A DNA stretch of 32,844 nucleotides, from the NCBI GenBank assembly GCA_964638865.1, contig CAZXBG010000027.1, positions 1 through 32,844 on the forward strand, written 5' to 3'. Position numbers and translations under genes: made by a program. The notes below the pieces were generated by a model. That model was not told where the DNA came from. It ran no database searches and saw only the letters and a list, made by a program, of their open reading frames with translations. The stretch is from UBA7236 sp964638865. GTDB lineage: Bacteria; Bacteroidota; Bacteroidia; Chitinophagales; BACL12. Shown one piece after another: positions 1-7,748 of this stretch; within the stretch, counting starts at the first letter, position 1, and every line of letters starts with the position of its first letter.

Positions 1-1
1 A

Positions 2-16
2 CGGGCTTTAGCCCAA
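2..16. repeat. REP-like palindrome at window edge
   Basis: The first bases contain a short perfect palindrome, GGGCT-TT-AGCCC, inside a non-coding stretch. It resembles the short extragenic palindromes scattered through Bacteroidota genomes. It is related in layout, though not in sequence, to the palindromes at the right end of this window. The window edge cuts it, so its full extent cannot be seen. No transposase gene is nearby. Confidence 0.4.
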
Positions 17-69
17 ATTTCGAATCATCGGGGATGTGAATTAATATCAATAGAAACAGGGAAGTCTGA

Positions 70-101
70 AAAAAAACAAATTCTTTATACTGTGTTTTTT
101 T
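70..101. terminator. AT-only hairpin after the metalloprotease gene
   Basis: A nine-base inverted repeat (AAAAAAACA at 70-78, TGTTTTTTT at 93-101) with a 14-nt loop lies 12 bases past the stop codon of the minus-strand protease gene. On the minus strand it ends in a T run, as an intrinsic terminator would. The stem is nearly all A:T, so it is a weak candidate. Confidence 0.3.
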
Positions 102-112
102 AAGAATTAAAA

Positions 113-2578
113 TTAATTTTTAATAATCTCCCTGATTACCGTTTCTCCATTTGCAAGCGTTGCTTTTATAAAATAAAGTCCGGGGGCTACGTTGCTGATA
201 TTCAAATTAATAACACCAAGTTTCTCTTGAATATTATCAGTTATAATTTTATTTCCGGTAATATCAAAAAGTTCAATTTGTAATCCATTGGTTCCGGCAT
301 TTATATATTCCAATTGGAAAATTCCGTTTGTAGGATTAGGATAAATATGCATAGAAAAGGCGGATGTTTCTTCAAAGAGCAAACCAGGTAAAATATTCAG
401 GGTATAATCTTCCACTTCACCGTTAGAGAAAGTTTCGCAGGAAGTAGGATATCCACCATATTTGCAACTTATGCGCATGCGTGTCAAGCCAGTGGATGCG
501 GATAAGGGAATGCTGAAATTTTTATTGAAAATTGCGGATGATGTTGCTACTTTTTGAAATATTTGTTCCCCTGCATCCGCAAAATCACCATCGCGATTAA
601 AATCCATCCATCCCTTCCAATACATTTGATAAATTGTACCTGAAAAACCGGCACTATATTTTAATGCATAGGTACTTCCTTTGGAAACATTTGTAGAAAG
701 CGCTGTGCCATCATAATATCCACCGTCGCTTCCGGATGTTCTTGTGATGCTTCCAATTTTAACATAATCAATATGGCGTGATGTGCCGGAAGTTCCGGAA
801 CTGCTGCAATAGGATATTCCTGCCGGAGTAAAGGAAGCTGTATAATCCTCCACTTCTCCATAATCAAATGTTTCACAAGAAGTTGCAAGGGCATTATATT
901 TCATAGTGATGCGCAAACGCGTGGTTCCTGTTAATCCCGCAGGAACAGAAAAACTTCCACTCACAGCAGCAGTAACTGCGGCTGAATTATAAACATTTTC
1001 ACCTGCATCCGTAAAATCAAGATCTTTATTGTGATCTACCCAGATTGAAAAATATTCGGGATAGGTTGAACCGGAAAATCCCGGTGTTAAAGTTAACGAT
1101 GCGGTTCCTCCGGAAGTTAAATTAAATGTTATTGCAGTAAAATCTTCGTAACCTCCGTTATTTCCGGAATTATTATTCGTTCCTGCAATATTTATTGTTT
1201 GTATCCATTCATCAGAAGTAGTTAATCCTAATGATGCGCAATATGTTGGTGCGCCACCGCATGAGGTTACACAACCTGCTGCTGAAATTGTATTTCTAAT
1301 TGCATTTCCCGGCTGCGTTCCAAAACCGTTATTGAAATTAATTCCATAACCGGTGAGGTGACAATAACTCATGATTGTTCCACCATCCACAGGCGGAGGA
1401 CCGGCGGCGCAACCACCTTCTGTTGTATAACAATTATCTAATGCACCACCAACCCATGCGGCACAATTTTGTGTGTGGTAACTCCCGAATAAATGTCCCA
1501 TTTCATGTGTAACAACCATTACTGTCCAGCTATAGGTCGGAAAATCGGAATAGCTGGCATCTATGTCGCTGTAACAATATTTATAGGGATTACACAAACC
1601 ATTAATAGTTGCCGCAACGCCACCTAATCCACCTGGGTCCAGAGTTAAAAGATGTGCAATATTTCCATTAAAAGTGGTCCGATAATTCATAAAATCATCT
1701 AATGCATCAAAAGAGGATGCTGCAGAATATCCATCACTGGATGTCCATACAAATATTTCTGAAATTTGTGTCGGAACACTTTCATTTGTAAAAATTACCG
1801 CAGAATTATTATAAATACCGGTGATATAATTTGTTGTATTTGTAACGGAACCTTTATTTTGATACAACTGATAATCAGCTTCAAAATATATTTTCGGACA
1901 AGCCGTTATTCTCTGGCTACCTTCTATAGACATGATCTCGTGAAATTGATCGAGATATGCTTCATCCTCTATTGTTGCGCAACCTGCGTTATTATTTTCC
2001 ACTAAAATATCGCGGTCTGAAAATATTATATAATCATCCGTTTCTCCTTTTTTATATCTGCCAATATTAATATTTCCATCAGCAGTTGTTGAGATGATTC
2101 CCATTATTTCATTTTCAAAAATACTGATAGCTACGATAGAGTTTGGATCATTTTTTACAATGCCCTGGTAATAAATTCCCGGTTGATAATTAGCGGCTTC
2201 TTCATTCGGAATATCGGTGTTAATTTTAAATCCTTCGGCAAAAATATTTACTTCTACCAACTCAAGAGAGATAATATTGTTTTTGTAGGGAATACTAATC
2301 TCGAGTGCGGCATTTTTAGTTTTATGTAATGATGCGATCTTCACCATGTCTAATTTTGCATAGGTAATATTGTTTGCGAAAGCATCCGTATTTAATTTAA
2401 AATTCGCCATTGGATTTATTGTAAACAGGGCAGTATTTTTAAATTGGATGTTTGCATTTTTCGAATCGCTGATCATTTTTGCAATGGGTTTTAAAGCCAT
2501 AGTTTGGGCTGATGAAGTGTTGCAAATAACACAAATAATCATTAATGCAGAAAGTAAAGAGGTAAATAATTTTCTCAT
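113..2578 (-). CDS. secreted metzincin metalloprotease with GEVED domains and T9SS sorting tail
   Basis: An 821-residue secreted zinc protease. Residues 1-24 form a signal peptide ending near SSAQ. The catalytic domain carries the metzincin zinc motif HExxHxxGxxH, with H358, E359, H362 and H368, and a Met-turn about 35 residues later (GTIMSYCH), as in reprolysin-like M12B peptidases. Two GEVED domains follow (about 450-590 and 600-735), each ending in GEVEDY. The last ~75 residues are a type IX secretion sorting domain (IYPNPTNG start, PGLYFIKA near the end). It is therefore probably exported by Sec, then T9SS, and either released or bound to the cell surface to degrade protein. It is a single gene, read away from the AI-2E permease gene region. 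The substrate is unknown; the fold assignment is strong, the exact family less so. Confidence 0.9.
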   Translation of the reverse strand: MRKLFTSLLSALMIICVICNTSSAQTMALKPIAKMISDSKNANIQFKNTALFTINPMANFKLNTDAFANNITYAKLDMVKIASLHKTKNAALEISIPYKNNIISLELVEVNIFAEGFKINTDIPNEEAANYQPGIYYQGIVKNDPNSIVAISIFENEIMGIISTTADGNINIGRYKKGETDDYIIFSDRDILVENNNAGCATIEDEAYLDQFHEIMSIEGSQRITACPKIYFEADYQLYQNKGSVTNTTNYITGIYNNSAVIFTNESVPTQISEIFVWTSSDGYSAASSFDALDDFMNYRTTFNGNIAHLLTLDPGGLGGVAATINGLCNPYKYCYSDIDASYSDFPTYSWTVMVVTHEMGHLFGSYHTQNCAAWVGGALDNCYTTEGGCAAGPPPVDGGTIMSYCHLTGYGINFNNGFGTQPGNAIRNTISAAGCVTSCGGAPTYCASLGLTTSDEWIQTINIAGTNNNSGNNGGYEDFTAITFNLTSGGTASLTLTPGFSGSTYPEYFSIWVDHNKDLDFTDAGENVYNSAAVTAAVSGSFSVPAGLTGTTRLRITMKYNALATSCETFDYGEVEDYTASFTPAGISYCSSSGTSGTSRHIDYVKIGSITRTSGSDGGYYDGTALSTNVSKGSTYALKYSAGFSGTIYQMYWKGWMDFNRDGDFADAGEQIFQKVATSSAIFNKNFSIPLSASTGLTRMRISCKYGGYPTSCETFSNGEVEDYTLNILPGLLFEETSAFSMHIYPNPTNGIFQLEYINAGTNGLQIELFDITGNKIITDNIQEKLGVINLNISNVAPGLYFIKATLANGETVIREIIKN

Positions 2579-2741
2579 AGCAGAACTTTTTAGGATTAAA
2601 AAAGCGTGTATGTATGCCGAAGGAATGAAACCTAAAGGTGTATTTAATTTTTGAGTTTTGCAAATAATTTGTATAACTGTTGGATAAATTATGACGGTTG
2701 AATGGTTGAAAGCGTTGTATTATAAAGATTCTGTGTCCTCA

Positions 2742-2941
2742 TTTGCCACTAAGGCACAAAGATGGCACAAAGAAGTTTTAGTAAAGTGAAAGTCTATTTT
2801 TCCGCCAAACGGTTCAATTGTTTGAAATAGAAATTGAAATTTAAATACGTAGATGAGCAAATCTTATGTTCGATTTCCTATGTCATTTTTATACAAATCC
2901 AAACTTAGTGAATCCTTTGTGCCTTCGTGACTTCGCGGCAA
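2742..2941. repeat. inverted pair of a dispersed CTTTGTGCCTT-type repeat in a 397-bp gene-free gap
   Basis: The gap 2579-2975 has no credible gene. It holds two related segments in opposite orientation: 2742-2772, which reads GCCACTAAGGCACAAAG plus a second GGCACAAAG, and 2914-2941, which begins CCTTTGTGCCTTCGTG and ends in GCGGCA. The reverse complement of the first matches the second over CTTTGTGCCTT-GTG. Sequences of this kind are common dispersed, non-coding repeats in Bacteroidota genomes (recollection, not searched here). Confidence 0.45.
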
Positions 2942-2975
2942 TTTTTTTGAGCCTTCTCCAAAATTCTTATGAATG

Positions 2976-4109
2976 CTAATCAATTCCCTGCGTCATTTTG
3001 CGTACAATTTTTAATTCACTAAAAAACTCCTTAGCTATAATACGAAAGAATGCATAAACCGGCATCGCGGCAATCATTCCCGGAACTCCTGCGAGTGATC
3101 CAAAAACCAATACCACAAAAAATACTTCTAATGGATGTGCTTTTATGGAATTGGAATAAATAATAGGTTGCGAAATAAAATTATCGATGAGTTGCACACC
3201 CTGGAACAGAATAAATAATTGAATTAACATTGGAGTGATATCAAAATTGGGATCCACACTTAAATTAGTGGCAATGCCTATAAACATTCCAAATAACATT
3301 CCTATAATAGGACCTATGTAAGGGATGATATTTATGATACCTGCAAATAGAGCGATCAACCAGCTGTTTGGTCCAAAGCCCAGTGCCAATAATCCTCCGG
3401 CAATTAATATAAATACGATCAGCGATTGAATTATTAAACCCACAAAATATCTGGTAAGATATTTTTTACTGGAATGTAAAATCCGTTTTGCATTGGGTTC
3501 AAATTTTGTTGGGGTGAGTATCATCACGATATTGTAAAATAATTTTTCATCTCGCAAAAAGAAAAAGGAAATAAAGGTGATGGAGAATAACGCAACTATA
3601 ATATTTCCGAGACCTCCTAAAATATTATTAAAAATATGGGTGATGGATGTTACGTTTATCCAATTTTTTAAATTATCGTTTATAATCTGATCAACAGATT
3701 GTTGTGGAACATTAGGATCCTGAAAACGCACCACCAAAGAATCGAGGGCTTCCATTTGTTGCTGAAGTCCCATGGCAACCTGTTCTGTATTGAGGTTGCT
3801 GATATTATTAGTTTGTTCCACAACTAAAGGAGTAAACATTTTAACAATACCAAATATGATCCCGAATAAAACGGAAATAGTAATTAAGGAGGAAAGTACA
3901 TTTGGGATTTTGAATTTTCCGATTTTAAATTTTTCCAAAAAATCGCAGATGGGTTTTCCTATAATGGAAATAATTGCTGCAATTATAAAATAAAATAATA
4001 TAGTGGTGATTTGCAAGATGAGCCAAACCAGACCAAATACTAATGCAAGGGTGATCAATATGAGTAATGTAGCTCGGATGATATTATTGTTGGACCAATT
4101 TGTGGGCAT
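2976..4109 (-). CDS. AI-2E family transporter (PerM/YdiK-like)
   Basis: A 377-residue polytopic membrane protein of the AI-2E/UPF0118 family. It shows the family's usual order: two N-terminal hydrophobic segments (about 10-60), a third near 65-85, a long hydrophilic stretch (90-150), then several more helices. The conserved loop NIIPYIGPIIG lies in the second half. Family members are exporters or antiporters of varied and mostly uncertain substrates (TqsA for autoinducer-2, others for Na+/H+), so no substrate is assigned. The ATG at 4109 gives a normal N-terminus (MPTNWSNNN followed directly by a membrane helix). It stands alone, with pseudogenes upstream on the other strand. Confidence 0.85.
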   Translation of the reverse strand: MPTNWSNNNIIRATLLILITLALVFGLVWLILQITTILFYFIIAAIISIIGKPICDFLEKFKIGKFKIPNVLSSLITISVLFGIIFGIVKMFTPLVVEQTNNISNLNTEQVAMGLQQQMEALDSLVVRFQDPNVPQQSVDQIINDNLKNWINVTSITHIFNNILGGLGNIIVALFSITFISFFFLRDEKLFYNIVMILTPTKFEPNAKRILHSSKKYLTRYFVGLIIQSLIVFILIAGGLLALGFGPNSWLIALFAGIINIIPYIGPIIGMLFGMFIGIATNLSVDPNFDITPMLIQLFILFQGVQLIDNFISQPIIYSNSIKAHPLEVFFVVLVFGSLAGVPGMIAAMPVYAFFRIIAKEFFSELKIVRKMTQGID

Positions 4110-4238
4110 GTATCAAATTTTTGCGAAAGATAAGGATTTTGAGGATTGGAAGGAAAACGATTGGAAAATTTGAAGGGTAAAAGAATAAGTAAATGAGGTT
4201 ATGAATGGTGGTAAAGTTAAAAATCGTGATTGTGTTGA

Positions 4239-5197
4239 TGTATTAATACGGATAATATCGTTTACTTTTATCTGGTTGAGTATTATTGGAATATAATAGA
4301 TTTAGAGGCTATTTGCAAAGTAGGTGGTTTAGATACAAATGCTGCTTTTTTTACTTACTATACAATATTTGGCGATACTACAGTGGTTGGAAAAAAGTAT
4401 AGAAAAGTTTATCTAACGAATGCATTACATGATGATTTTCATTTGAGAGGGTTTTTTATGAAGATTCCGTAAATTGAAAAATCTACTTGGTTACCCATGA
4501 CCCTTCTGATATTGACCACCCAATAACTACTGATACCTTGCTTTATGACTTTAATAAAGAACAAGGGTCAAGTGTGGACGATTTCTATGAATTGTTAGCT
4601 TTCCCTGACGATTACCCTGGTAATTCAATAGTTATTGGTATTGACTCCGTAAATATTGAAGGCTCATACCGAAGGAGAATAGCTATTCAATATGAATTGT
4701 TTCAGTGTGAAAGAGAGCCAATTAGTATTGACACATTATATTGGATTGAAGGTATTGGAAGCACAATCGGATTCTCTTTAAAATATCAGGTGCCTTTAAA
4801 TGTCACTGGACAGTATGCAGCTGATATTTTAACATGTGTATTTAATAGCAATATAGAAATATTTAACAACGAACACAACTGGCATAGCTGCGATTCCATT
4901 TTTATAGATACTAATATAGGAGGTAATCTTTCAAATACAGTATTGCCCAATAATTTTACTATCTACCCGCAACCGGCTGATGCAATTATTAATCTGGAAA
5001 ACCACATAGTGCAAAATAAAAATGGAATGTATGTTGAGATTTTTGATATGTCCGGAAAAACTATTCTAAAACAATTGTTTATGAATAGTAAATTAAATAG
5101 CGTTCATACTGATCAATTGAATTCCGGAATTTATTTAGTAAAAATTTTTACTTTAAATGAATTAATTTTTCTTAAAAAGATGATTATTCAACATTAA
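4239..5197 (+). pseudogene. T9SS-sorted secreted protein, frameshifted and start-less
   Basis: Two reading frames together give one protein. From 4239 the frame reads WNIIDL..., then TYYTIFGDTTVVGKKYRKVY up to LRG at 4449-4451. After a run of six T (4452-4457) the sense moves to another frame that reads FYEDSVN, meets an in-frame TGA (4475-4477), then continues KIYLVTHDPSD and DTLLYDFN to a C-terminal T9SS sorting domain (IYPQPADAII ... LNSGIYLVKI). Restoring one T to the run would rejoin the frames. No signal peptide or ATG remains; a stop at 4236-4238 bounds the 5' end. The 236-residue open frame starting at TTG 4487 is thus the tail of a dead gene, not a gene with its own start. Function is unknown; the pattern matches short uncharacterised Bacteroidota surface proteins. 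Confidence 0.75.
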
Positions 5198-5208
5198 AAT
5201 TTTTAACT

Positions 5209-5928
5209 ATGAAAACTAAATACTTAATTATTATTTGTATTTTCTCTTGCCGTTTCATTCATCTTAGTGGACAATGTTTAGATGCTAACTGGCAAATAAT
5301 TGGTCCTACAGGCGCGCTACCAGAAGCGCCTAATAATGGGATTGGCAGATTGCAGGCTGCTGCTGTTCATCCTACTGATATAAATTATATTTTCACCAGA
5401 AGTGAAACCGGTGGATTGTGGACATGGTATGAGGATTTAGGTATTAATACCCTTATGGGAACAGACCAATTGGATAAAATTGGTGTGGCTGCGATAGCTA
5501 TCAATCCAGACAATCTAAACGAAATTTTAATTTCGACAGGAAGAAATAACGCTCCTTTCCAATCGACCGGTTATAACTCTTCGGGAATTTACAAGACAAC
5601 AAACGACGGAATAGAATGGACGAAAGTCTTAGATTGGAAAGATATTTTAAATCCTGACTTCCCTGAAGAAATAATACTTGCAGCACACGCAATAAACGGG
5701 CTTAATAATAGTGGTTTGAGAAATACATCACTTAATTGCGTTAAATTTAATTCGTTACCTACTGCCATAAACCCGGCACCTATCAATGCGCCAACAATGG
5801 AATGCGTAGTGGAAATGGGAATCCCAATTTTTGTTGCTAAAAAAACTGTTGTTGCAGCACCTAATGCAACAGCTATTGCCAGAGAAGGATCTTTTAATGC
5901 TTCATCGGGAATTGAACATTTAACCTAA
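5209..5928 (+). pseudogene. 5' fragment of a secreted sortilin/BNR-like protein fused to antisense permease sequence
   Basis: The 239-codon frame is a chimera. Residues 1-22 look like a signal peptide (MKTKYLIIICIFSC...SGQ). Residues 23 to about 150 resemble the first blades of a VPS10/sortilin or BNR-repeat propeller from T9SS-exported proteins (AVHPTDINYIFTRSETGGLW, AINPDNLNEILISTG, GIYKTTNDGIEWTKV). From roughly position 5670 onward the DNA is the antisense of a PiT permease gene, so residues after about 154 are not meaningful protein. Real family members run to many hundreds of residues. It begins 11 bp after the preceding pseudogene. If translated it would give a truncated secreted stub; most likely it is non-functional. 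Confidence 0.7.
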
Positions 5929-6125
5929 AAATTTTTCATTAATCCCTGGGCTATATAAATTGTAAATAAACACCGTGCGAGTGTAGTTATCGTTCCCCAA
6001 TTAATTGCTTTTTTATAATCAGTTGTCCCACTCCCAAATAATGTGAAAACACTTTTAAAATTATCGTTAGCTCCATTTGAAAATGCAAGAAAACACGCTG
6101 CTAAAAGAATGATAATTGCAATCAT
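5670..6125 (-). pseudogene. broken PiT-family phosphate permease
   Basis: The minus strand from 6125 reads MIAIIILLAACFLAFSNGAN then DNFK, the N-terminus of an inorganic phosphate transporter with its GANDN motif. At 5925-5927 an in-frame TAG replaces what is normally a serine in the KNFSGKG stretch. The same frame then continues PDEALKDPSLAIAVALGAAT and PISTTHSIVGALIGAGFMAV, up to SPFIACAASII near 5670, where homology stops at the junction with the sortilin-like fragment. Only about 150 of more than 300 expected residues survive. Its ATG overlaps the stop of the glycosyltransferase gene upstream by four bases (ATGA), so the two were once translationally coupled. Odd residues in otherwise conserved places (FKSVFTLFG, LARCL) also suggest decay. 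Confidence 0.8.
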
Positions 6126-6733
6126 GTTTTCACATGTTTAAGGTCAGGAAATAAATTAAGATCCTCAATGGTATCTATATCAGAAAGTGTTTCCAGAATA
6201 AATAATTTACCATTATTATTCTCAATCTCGGTTTTAGATTCGTTAAAAAGATGCGCTGTGCTCCATTTTTTATTTTGTAAAATCCATCGGTTCCACTTTT
6301 TCATGCCTATCAAATAGTAACCTCCATCGGTTGCAGGACCAATTACAAAGTCGTTATCCTGTAAACCTTGAAAAGCTTTATTAATATGTTCTGAAGTAAG
6401 TGCATAACAATCTACCCCGATCATCACAACCTCTTTATATTCATTTTTAAATGGTATGGAAAATCCATAATCCATGCGCACTCCAAGATCGCCACTGCAT
6501 TGCACATATTTTTTATAAATAGTATTTTCAAAAATGTCATTTCTTTCTACCAGATCTGAATAAAATATATATTTATCAGCCTCAATTACTGAAGTTATTT
6601 TTTGTGTATGATCTAATAATTTTTTGTATACATCCAATGCAACATCATCACCAACATCCTTTGCTAAACGGGTTTTAACAGTTCCCTTTATGGGATTTTT
6701 CAAAAGAATAACAAGTGCTTTATTATTTGACAT
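6122..6733 (-). CDS. TIGR04282-family glycosyl/nucleotidyl transferase (DUF2064)
   Basis: A 203-residue GT-A-like transferase. It has the family's N-terminal NPIKGTVKTRLAKDVGDD (the phosphate-binding KTRLA stretch), the central MIGVDCYALT acidic motif, GPATDGGYYLIGMKK, and the closing SDIDTIEDL. NCBI names this family after arsenosugar biosynthesis; it was earlier called rSAM/selenodomain-associated transferase 1. The true donor and acceptor are not known here. I chose the ATG at 6733 because it precedes the conserved strand directly (MSNNKALVILLK); an upstream in-frame ATG at 6769 adds only 12 lysine-rich residues. It overlaps the dead PiT gene by 4 bp and is divergent from a second member of the same family. 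Confidence 0.8.
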   Translation of the reverse strand: MSNNKALVILLKNPIKGTVKTRLAKDVGDDVALDVYKKLLDHTQKITSVIEADKYIFYSDLVERNDIFENTIYKKYVQCSGDLGVRMDYGFSIPFKNEYKEVVMIGVDCYALTSEHINKAFQGLQDNDFVIGPATDGGYYLIGMKKWNRWILQNKKWSTAHLFNESKTEIENNNGKLFILETLSDIDTIEDLNLFPDLKHVKT

Positions 6734-6806
6734 TTTATTTATTTTTTTATCGTCTTTAAATGCAAGCAATTATTGTGTTGAATTTTTAAGTTATTGCATT
6801 TTTACC

Positions 6807-6827
6807 AAACCACAAATTCAGTGGTTT
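6807..6827. other. small inverted repeat in the leader of the minus-strand transferase
   Basis: AAACCAC (6807-6813) and GTGGTTT (6821-6827) form a perfect seven-base inverted repeat with a seven-base spacer, between the candidate minus-strand promoter at 6844-6851 and the ATG at 6733. There is no T run after it on either strand. It could be a leader hairpin or a dyad operator; nothing in the sequence decides between these. Confidence 0.3.
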
Positions 6828-6843
6828 CCTTTAATACCGTTTG

Positions 6844-6851
6844 CAAATATA
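6844..6851 (-). promoter_or_regulatory. candidate -7 element for the minus-strand transferase
   Basis: Read on the minus strand the bases are TATATTTG, an exact match to the Bacteroidota TAnnTTTG box. No good TTTG lies 19-21 bp upstream. The start of transcription would fall about 100 nt before the ATG at 6733, giving an unusually long leader that contains the 6807-6827 inverted repeat. Confidence 0.35.
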
Positions 6852-6935
6852 GGCAAGTGCTATTAAACATAATAAACTGGGACGGCGCTTCCTGCGTAGT
6901 TAATCGAACAAAAAGGACTGTTAAAATTGCTAAAA

Positions 6936-6968
6936 TTTGATAATCCCAACATCTTTTAGATATATTTG
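6936..6968 (+). promoter_or_regulatory. Bacteroidota-type promoter, TTTG-N21-TATATTTG
   Basis: TTTG at 6936-6939 and TATATTTG at 6961-6968 are spaced by 21 bp, matching the primary sigma consensus of Bacteroidota. Transcription would start near 6974. This places the TTG at 6937 upstream of the transcript and supports the TTG at 6985 as the translation start of the next gene, with a leader of about ten bases. Confidence 0.6.
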
Positions 6969-6984
6969 TTGCATAATTCATTTA

Positions 6985-7683
6985 TTGGAACCAAAATCTG
7001 CAATATTAATTTTTACGCGTTCAGTTTGTGAGGAAGCTGAGAACAAGAAATTTTTAGCCAAAGGATCTAAAAAGCTAAGAATTCAATTGGCTTCTACTTT
7101 TTATAACCATACCATTGATACAGTTAAGGCATCAGGATTGCCCTATTTTATTTTCAAGTCGGAAAGCCAACAAGGAGAAAACTTTGGTCATCGGCTATCC
7201 AATGCCTTTATAACAATATTTAATGAGGGTTATGAAAGTGTAATTGCGATAGGAAATGATACACCGCAATTAAGATCTCAGGATCTTCAAAGAGCAAATG
7301 CCGAATTACAAAAAAACAATGCCATTGTTGGACCCTCCGCTGATGGTGGGGTTTACCTGATTGGATTAAAAAAAACTGATTTTCAACCGCAATTATTTGC
7401 AGAACTGAATTGGGAAACAGGAAATCTGGGCTGCGGACTATTATTATATTTAAATAATATTGGTTCATCGATAGTTCTATTAAAAAAGTATCACGACATT
7501 GATACCACAACTGATTTTCAACAGTTTAATTTCAATCGATCGATTCCATTGCAATTTATCTACATTATAAAAAGTATACTTTCAATTTTAGGCATCATTT
7601 TTTATACTTACAAACATAATACGCAGTTTACAAAATTATCCTTCAATTTAGCCCTCAGGGGACCGCCACGCTTTCTTTCCTGA
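6985..7683 (+). CDS. second TIGR04282/DUF2064-like transferase
   Basis: A 232-residue protein in the same family as the divergent neighbour, but more distant from it. It keeps the first strand (KSAILIFTRSV), the acidic motif AIGNDTPQL, GPSADGGVYLIGLKK and HDIDTTTDF. It lacks the clear KTRLA loop and has KGSKKLRIQLA in its place. After residue ~185 it carries a tail with one hydrophobic segment (FIYIIKSILSILGIIFYTY) that the family does not need. The final residues are encoded by a palindromic element, suggesting the C-terminus was altered by insertion. I start at TTG 6985 because the promoter at 6936-6968 excludes the earlier TTG at 6937; no ATG is available. Function is unknown; activity on a sugar or nucleotide-sugar is a family-level inference. 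Confidence 0.65.
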   Translation: MEPKSAILIFTRSVCEEAENKKFLAKGSKKLRIQLASTFYNHTIDTVKASGLPYFIFKSESQQGENFGHRLSNAFITIFNEGYESVIAIGNDTPQLRSQDLQRANAELQKNNAIVGPSADGGVYLIGLKKTDFQPQLFAELNWETGNLGCGLLLYLNNIGSSIVLLKKYHDIDTTTDFQQFNFNRSIPLQFIYIIKSILSILGIIFYTYKHNTQFTKLSFNLALRGPPRFLS

Positions 7684-7704
7684 AAGGATTCCTGCCAGAG
7701 GCGG
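7652..7704. repeat. nested palindromic element at the 3' end of the second transferase
   Basis: Three dyads sit together: CCCT-C-AGGG (7652-7660), an outer CCGCC/GGCGG pair (7663-7667 and 7700-7704), and an inner CTTTC-CT-GAAAG. The stretch is much richer in G and C than its surroundings and covers the stop codon of the transferase gene. It looks like a short mobile or dispersed palindrome that has landed in the gene end. It has no proper T run, so I do not call it a terminator. Confidence 0.35.
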
Positions 7705-7748
7705 ATCTTATTTTGTTTATTATTTTTTCATTTAAAAAAAAATTGGAT

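Noticed and set aside
2370..2654. 94-codon frame antisense to the protease start
   Set aside because: It mirrors the signal peptide region of the real gene in reverse and has no family resemblance or ribosome-binding site.
4487..5197. Intact 236-residue protein starting at TTG 4487
   Set aside because: The frame continues upstream through a stop codon and a frameshift into homologous protein sequence, so it is the tail of a pseudogene.
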